A stretch of DNA of 16,045 nucleotides from CAYVOX01 sp964453035 (GTDB lineage Bacteria > Chloroflexota > Anaerolineae > Anaerolineales > Anaerolineaceae). The notes below the pieces were generated by a model, which did no database searches, had not been told where the DNA came from, and worked only from the letters and a program-made list of their open reading frames with translations. Shown piece after piece: positions 12,295-16,045 of this stretch (positions are counted from its first letter, which is position 1; each line of letters opens with the position of its first letter). The stretch is taken from assembly GCA_964453035.1 (NCBI GenBank), contig CAYVOX010000068.1, forward strand, positions 1-16,045, given 5' to 3'. A program made the position numbers and the translations under genes.

Positions 12295-14109
12295 ATGAGC
12301 GATCGTTCTTATTCGCAGAAAACCAGGAAGAACCGCGTTAACCCCGCAAAACCGCCAAAGGAAAAGGTGGCGCAGCGCAGCGGGCAGATGCAGGAAGAGC
12401 CACCCTCGCAAGTTAACGTGGCGGGTGTTCCAGCCCTCTCGCATGCCGACGTGCTCAACCTGCAGCAGGGATTTGGCAATAAAGCCATGCGCGGGTTGAT
12501 TGCTCAACGCCATGCCATTCCCAAAGGGCGGCAGGCGGTGGGCAGCGAAGAGGACGAAATCCAGGAGAAAGCGCTGATCCAGCGTCATGCCATCCCGGAG
12601 GGGCGGCGAGGGGTGGGGGAAGAAGAGGATGAGATTCAAACCAGGTCGCTGGTGCAGCGCTCCCCGGCTTTTGGAAGGCAATCAGCGGCTGGCGGGCCTG
12701 AGCGTACGCTGTGGGGCAAGGGTGGCGGCAGTGTTCTGCAGCGAAAGGACGGCAAAGGCAAAGATGCGCCGAAGGAGCCGCTGCCGGCAGCCCCGGAGGT
12801 GAAGAAGGAAGCGACGGGCAAGGCGCCGGAAGCCAAAAAGGAGCCTGCCCTCCAGGACCCGCTGGTCAAGCAGGCGGACGAGGATTACAAGAAGTTCGTT
12901 TCCGGCGGGCCCTATACCCTGCCGGATTACGTGCCGGATAAGGCGGATAAAACATACCACTACGGGAAATTTGATGCGGTGTACGACCCGGCTAACAGGT
13001 TGCTCTCTGCCAACATGCGGGTTAAGTTCCAGTTTCCCGATTTGCCCGACCCGACCACGGGGGATGCGGCGGCTAAAAAACTGGCGCCGTTGTACCAACT
13101 GCTCAAGGATTCATACATCACCCTGTTCACGGTGCGCACCGCTTACGGCTGGAGCGGGAAATTCAATTTTTACAACGTGCGCGAGCCGAAAAGCGTGTGG
13201 GGCAAGCTTAGCCCCGTGCGCGTGAAGGTGAACGTGACGCCGGTTGATTCCGGGCAGCACTACACCCTGAATAAATACTACAAAGATGTGATAGACCCTC
13301 AAACCGGGCTGGGCAAGGTGCCCTCGGTCTCTTCCAACATCAGCAGCACGGCCAATATGTATAAATTTGACCCCACCAAACGCGGGTTTACCGGCAAGGA
13401 ATCGGTGGGGGAGGGCGAAAAGAAGCGCCTGGAACGTAATTTGCCAAAAATTCATTTTTCCAGCTCTTCAGCGCAGATCCCTGCCAAATACCTGCCGGAT
13501 TTGCAATACGTGGCGGATTACTTGAGGCGCATGAACCAGCCCAAGTTCAATATTGATGTGGTGGGGCACGCCAGTAAAACGGGCAGCGATGCCTCTAATA
13601 TGAAGTATTCCGAGGCGCGGGCGCAGGTGGTAGCGGATAAGTTGAAATCGCTGGGCGTGACCAATCATAAAATTACATTTGGCGGGATTGGCTCCATCGG
13701 GGCATCGGCCAGCGGTTCCTGGCGCAAGGTGGATTTTGACGTTGAAGTGGATAAATCATTCTCCAACACGCAGGATGTGGATATGCACGAGTTTGGCCAC
13801 ATGCTGGGGCTGGATGATGATTACACGCGCAGCAACGAGACACGCGATTACTCCACCCAGAAGGAGTTCATGATTAAGATGCTCGGCAGCGAGCAATACG
13901 GCAAAGGGAAACAAGGCAAGTACGCTGAGGAAGTGACCAAGATTCAGAAAGTGGCTCCGGAGAGCTCGGCGGGCGTGATGCATGCCGGCAGCGAGGTGCG
14001 CGTCTATAACTACGTCACCTTCTGGCAGGCGCTGTATGAAACGGCTGCCAAAGCCGCCAACCAGCCGGCGCCTGCGTTGAGCTGGAAAGACTGGAAAGTG
14101 CAGGGATAG
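12295..14109 (+). CDS. eCIS-cargo-like protein: OmpA-like plus metzincin protease domains
   Basis: This 604-aa protein has no signal peptide. Residues 1-45 are basic and disordered. Residues 48-70 (LSHADVLNLQQGFGNKAM and on) match the 'LQ..GN.AV..L' motif known from N-termini of DUF4157-type and other cargo associated with extracellular contractile injection systems. Two 25-aa units, Q71-I95 and Q96-V120, follow (QRHAIP.GR..VG.EEDEIQ). A Lys/Ala/Pro linker covers about 150-195, and a domain I do not recognise about 197-375. An OmpA-like domain spans about 385-486 (DVVGHASKTG; SEARAQVVADKLKSLGV; WRKVDFDV). The protease site HEFGHMLGLDD (498-508) has ligands H498, H502 and probably D508, base E499 and a likely Met-turn GVMHAG (560-565). 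I infer a secreted or injected zinc protease. The DUF4157 domain itself is absent. An AGG ribosome-binding site precedes the ATG. The target is unknown. Confidence 0.8.
   Translation: MSDRSYSQKTRKNRVNPAKPPKEKVAQRSGQMQEEPPSQVNVAGVPALSHADVLNLQQGFGNKAMRGLIAQRHAIPKGRQAVGSEEDEIQEKALIQRHAIPEGRRGVGEEEDEIQTRSLVQRSPAFGRQSAAGGPERTLWGKGGGSVLQRKDGKGKDAPKEPLPAAPEVKKEATGKAPEAKKEPALQDPLVKQADEDYKKFVSGGPYTLPDYVPDKADKTYHYGKFDAVYDPANRLLSANMRVKFQFPDLPDPTTGDAAAKKLAPLYQLLKDSYITLFTVRTAYGWSGKFNFYNVREPKSVWGKLSPVRVKVNVTPVDSGQHYTLNKYYKDVIDPQTGLGKVPSVSSNISSTANMYKFDPTKRGFTGKESVGEGEKKRLERNLPKIHFSSSSAQIPAKYLPDLQYVADYLRRMNQPKFNIDVVGHASKTGSDASNMKYSEARAQVVADKLKSLGVTNHKITFGGIGSIGASASGSWRKVDFDVEVDKSFSNTQDVDMHEFGHMLGLDDDYTRSNETRDYSTQKEFMIKMLGSEQYGKGKQGKYAEEVTKIQKVAPESSAGVMHAGSEVRVYNYVTFWQALYETAAKAANQPAPALSWKDWKVQG
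12505..12654 (+). repeat. Two 75-bp coding repeats (25 aa each)
   Basis: The unit at 12505-12579 and the unit at 12580-12654 encode near-identical 25-aa segments beginning QRHAIP and ending with EEDEIQ plus five residues. A third QR begins at 12655 but does not continue. The DNA copies have diverged at synonymous sites, so the duplication is not very recent. Confidence 0.8.
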
Positions 14110-14114
14110 GCGCG

Positions 14115-14702
14115 ATGACGGCCGGACTGTTCAAGGGAGCCATTCCAGAGGCATTTTTCACCGGCCTGGCAGGCCGCGATGCCGCGCCGCTGAGCGCGGA
14201 AATGCTGATTAAGTTCCAGTACATTGCGCTTATTCCCACGCGGGCCACCAATTTCCGCTATCATCTTTATAAAGATGGTCGCCTGTTCCTGGCGCGCAAC
14301 AGCGCCGAAGAAAATAACCCCATTTACAACACGCCTCTGCCGCTGGAGCCGCAACGCATCCTGCCGGCTGACGAGCTGGGCGCCATCCGGGCTGCGCTAA
14401 AAGCGGAGCAATTCTTCCAGCAGCCGCCGTTCTGGGAGGTAAGAGCCCGCGGGGGGGCGCTGATGATTATCTCGGCGCGGCGCGGGCGGCAGGTGCACGA
14501 GGTGTGGTACGTCAATACCTGCACGCCGCTCACTGACCTGCTCTTCTCCCTGGCGGTAGAGCCTCCCGCAGCGCAGTCTGCTGAGGACCAGCAGGCGGCG
14601 CTGGAGATGATCCTGGCCGACCAGAAGCGGGAACTGGCTAAGCTCCAGCAGGAACTTGGAGTGAGCGAAGAACGCGAAGACCCCCCAGCCGAACATCCAT
14701 GA
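14115..14702 (+). CDS. Unknown 195-aa protein, possible partner or inhibitor of the protease
   Basis: The ATG lies 5 bases after the stop of the metzincin gene. An AGGGA ribosome-binding site overlaps that stop, so the two are translated together. There is no signal peptide or membrane segment. Residues 45-155 look like a compact alpha/beta domain with alternating strands (FRYHLYKDGRLFLAR; a helix DELGAIRAALKAEQFF; ALMIISARRGRQVHEVWYV; TPLTDLLFSL). Residues 158-185 are a likely coiled coil, followed by a charged Pro/Glu tail. I do not recognise a family with confidence. The order of secondary elements, with a late helix ending in 'FF' and a final 'pLtdLLfsL', recalls emfourin-type inhibitors encoded next to protealysin-like proteases. 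This is a weak analogy, not a homology call. An immunity protein or a loading chaperone is equally possible from context. Confidence 0.7.
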   Translation: MTAGLFKGAIPEAFFTGLAGRDAAPLSAEMLIKFQYIALIPTRATNFRYHLYKDGRLFLARNSAEENNPIYNTPLPLEPQRILPADELGAIRAALKAEQFFQQPPFWEVRARGGALMIISARRGRQVHEVWYVNTCTPLTDLLFSLAVEPPAAQSAEDQQAALEMILADQKRELAKLQQELGVSEEREDPPAEHP

Positions 14703-14738
14703 TATTAACCAGGCATTGCACAGCCACGAGAGGTGGAA

Positions 14739-15809
14739 ATGACCCCAGTATGGAACAGCATCGCAGAAAGCATCCTCCCGGCTCAGCCTGCCCGTTTAAC
14801 TCACACAGAGGCGATTGAATCCCCCTGCAAGACCTGCCCGAGCGCGCCGTGCTGCACGCACTTGCCGCTTAACACCTTCAAGGTGACCAACCTGGTGGAA
14901 CTGGACCATGCCCTCTATCTATTGAACTTTGCGGGAATTGAACTGGGCATTTCAGCCAGCGGAGATTGGAGCAGTTACTACACCTTTCCTTGCCATTTCT
15001 TGAACCGCGAGAGCTTTGAGTGCCGGTTGCACAACCAGCCGGAGCAGCCGCGCATCTGTGTGCATTACAATCCGTATAACTGCTGGTATAAGCGGGTGTT
15101 CACCAGCGGGCAGACCGAGGATTTTATACGCATCGATTACAACCGGATGCAATTTCTAATCAACACCCTGACCTTTGACGAGCAGCGCCGCATCACCTCG
15201 GTGCCGGATTGGGACAGCCTGCTGCAGTTGATGGCAGCATTTGAGGATCAAAAACCGGCTGCAACCTTTGAGCCGCAGGCAGCGGATGAGTCGCTCGCCG
15301 CATGGCAGCAGATGGTAATGGAAGGGCGAGTGGATGAAGCAGCTGAAGCCGCTGGGGAAGCCTTTGACCCGGCGGTTGAACCGTGCGCGGACTGTGCGGC
15401 TTTTTGCTGCAAGACGCTGGTTTTCCCGCAGGCGGCGCCGCTGCACATCTCCAACCTCGATTATTACCAGTTTTGCCTGGGCTTTCCGGGGGTCGAACTG
15501 GGCATCAGCGAGGGCGGATGGGCTACCATCGTTAAAACTACCTGCCGGTATCTTGACGGGCAAAACCGCTGCGGGCTTTACGGAAAGGCGCAACGCCCGT
15601 TAATTTGCAAGTATTACGATTCCTGGAAGTGCGATTACAAGAGCCAGTTTGGCAGGCCGCGCCCGGCGGGGTTCCTGCGGGTGCGCCTGGAGCAGTTTGC
15701 CTGGCTGGCGGAATGTTTTGAGGCGGATGCGCAGGGCAGGATCACGGGGCAATTGCCCTTTGGCGCCATTCGCGAGCATATTGAATCGCGCTGGCGCGAA
15801 GCGCTCTAA
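14739..15809 (+). CDS. Protein with two YkgJ-type eight-cysteine clusters
   Basis: This 356-aa cytoplasmic protein carries the same cysteine pattern twice. Copy 1 is C30, C33, C38, C39, C85, C95, C107, C115. Copy 2 is C216, C219, C223, C224, C269, C278, C290, C298. The late spacings are nearly identical (x8-9, x11, x7), so this is an internal duplication. Both copies also share IELGIS/VELGIS and a tryptophan-rich loop. The family (YkgJ, CxxCxxxCC) is thought to bind zinc or iron-sulfur; its activity is not established. Start: the frame is open from a GTG at 14733, but ATG 14739 has GAGAGG 5 bases upstream and is preferred. It lies 36 bases after the 195-aa gene with no terminator between, so it is likely the third gene of the effector unit. 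Confidence 0.8.
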   Translation: MTPVWNSIAESILPAQPARLTHTEAIESPCKTCPSAPCCTHLPLNTFKVTNLVELDHALYLLNFAGIELGISASGDWSSYYTFPCHFLNRESFECRLHNQPEQPRICVHYNPYNCWYKRVFTSGQTEDFIRIDYNRMQFLINTLTFDEQRRITSVPDWDSLLQLMAAFEDQKPAATFEPQAADESLAAWQQMVMEGRVDEAAEAAGEAFDPAVEPCADCAAFCCKTLVFPQAAPLHISNLDYYQFCLGFPGVELGISEGGWATIVKTTCRYLDGQNRCGLYGKAQRPLICKYYDSWKCDYKSQFGRPRPAGFLRVRLEQFAWLAECFEADAQGRITGQLPFGAIREHIESRWREAL

Positions 15810-15841
15810 CGATGTTGTGAAAAACCCCGGGCAAAATCAGG

Positions 15842-16045
15842 TTATTTGAACAGGGTGGCAAACAGGTTCAGCAGGTCGGCCTGCAGCTTATCCAGATCGG
15901 ATTGGGCGGCCTGCGGGTCAATGACCAGTTCCTTGCTGGCCAGTTCCAGGCGGCTTTTGAGCACATCGGCAATGGTCTTATCGAGTTTCTCCAGCACGGG
16001 CAGGGCGCGGGGCAGGTCAACCTGGGCCTGGTCGAGGGCGGTTTT
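15842..16045 (-). CDS. C-terminal part of an unknown helical protein (partial)
   Basis: On the minus strand an open frame enters at the window edge (16045) and stops with TAA at 15844-15842, giving 67 residues and no start. The segment is rich in Leu, Ala, Asp, Gln and Lys with a heptad-like pattern (for example DLDKLQADLLNLFATLFK at the end), so it is probably helical or coiled coil. It converges on the cysteine-cluster gene with 32 bases between and no clear terminator. Codon use matches its neighbours. I do not recognise the family. Confidence 0.55.
   Translation of the reverse strand, partial: KTALDQAQVDLPRALPVLEKLDKTIADVLKSRLELASKELVIDPQAAQSDLDKLQADLLNLFATLFK

Noticed and set aside
12295..14109. 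Reading the 604-aa protein as a peptidoglycan-anchored outer membrane OmpA protein
   Set aside because: There is no signal peptide or beta-barrel, and the OmpA-like part lies inside a chain with a cargo-type N-terminus and a C-terminal protease site.
1..16045. CRISPR array, insertion sequence, transposase, integrase, rRNA or replication origin
   Set aside because: No regularly spaced repeats, transposase or integrase motifs, rRNA sequence or origin-like boxes were seen on either strand.

Overview
The window (about 16 kb) is GC-rich bacterial chromosome, apart from a small AT-richer patch near the left end. The gene set and style (hrcA-grpE-dnaK-dnaJ-prmA stress operon under a CIRCE-type operator, GTG starts, TTGACT-type -35 boxes, an eRF1-like protein) fit Chloroflexota, probably an Anaerolineae-like lineage. 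This assignment is inferred from protein flavour and not from a marker gene.

Layout. Positions 1-104 hold the tail of an unknown gene. Positions 126-2638 are a tight three-gene plus-strand operon: a 76-aa protein, an AbiEii/MNT-like nucleotidyltransferase and DNA polymerase/exonuclease PolX. It starts at an extended -10 promoter that sits directly on the first start codon. Positions 2640-2830 hold a transcription terminator, a partial copy of a tRNA T-arm region and tRNA-Gly(UCC) on the minus strand. Positions 2888-8488, minus strand, are the heat-shock operon hrcA-grpE-dnaK-dnaJ-prmA. Its promoter and a slightly degenerate CIRCE lie at 8499-8567. A divergent plus-strand proteostasis cluster follows: a second, zinc-finger-less J-protein (8814-9749, apparently leaderless), an HtrA/DegP-like lipoprotein protease (9771-10946) and an eRF1-like protein with a zinc ribbon (11019-12122). 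It is closed by a strong intrinsic terminator.

Positions 12205-15809 form a separate plus-strand transcription unit and are the most unusual part. Its first gene encodes a 604-aa protein with an N-terminal motif resembling those of cargo of extracellular contractile injection systems (eCIS). It then has two 25-aa acidic/QR repeats, a lysine-rich linker, an unassigned middle domain, an OmpA-like domain and a C-terminal metzincin-like zinc protease site. A 195-aa unknown protein follows after only 5 bp, and then a protein with two copies of an eight-cysteine YkgJ-type cluster. No eCIS structural gene is visible in the window. A convergent partial gene (15842-16045, minus) closes the window.

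How the genes fit together: HrcA represses its own operon through CIRCE; DnaK-DnaJ-GrpE refold proteins; the divergent CbpA-like J-protein and the HtrA lipoprotein extend proteostasis to folding support and envelope proteolysis; the eRF1-like protein may add ribosome-linked quality control. The 12.3-15.8 kb unit looks like an effector protease with accessory proteins and is the best candidate for an undescribed system. Two further points are a PolX whose third catalytic aspartate is replaced by glutamine, and two start codons that seem to coincide with the transcription start.
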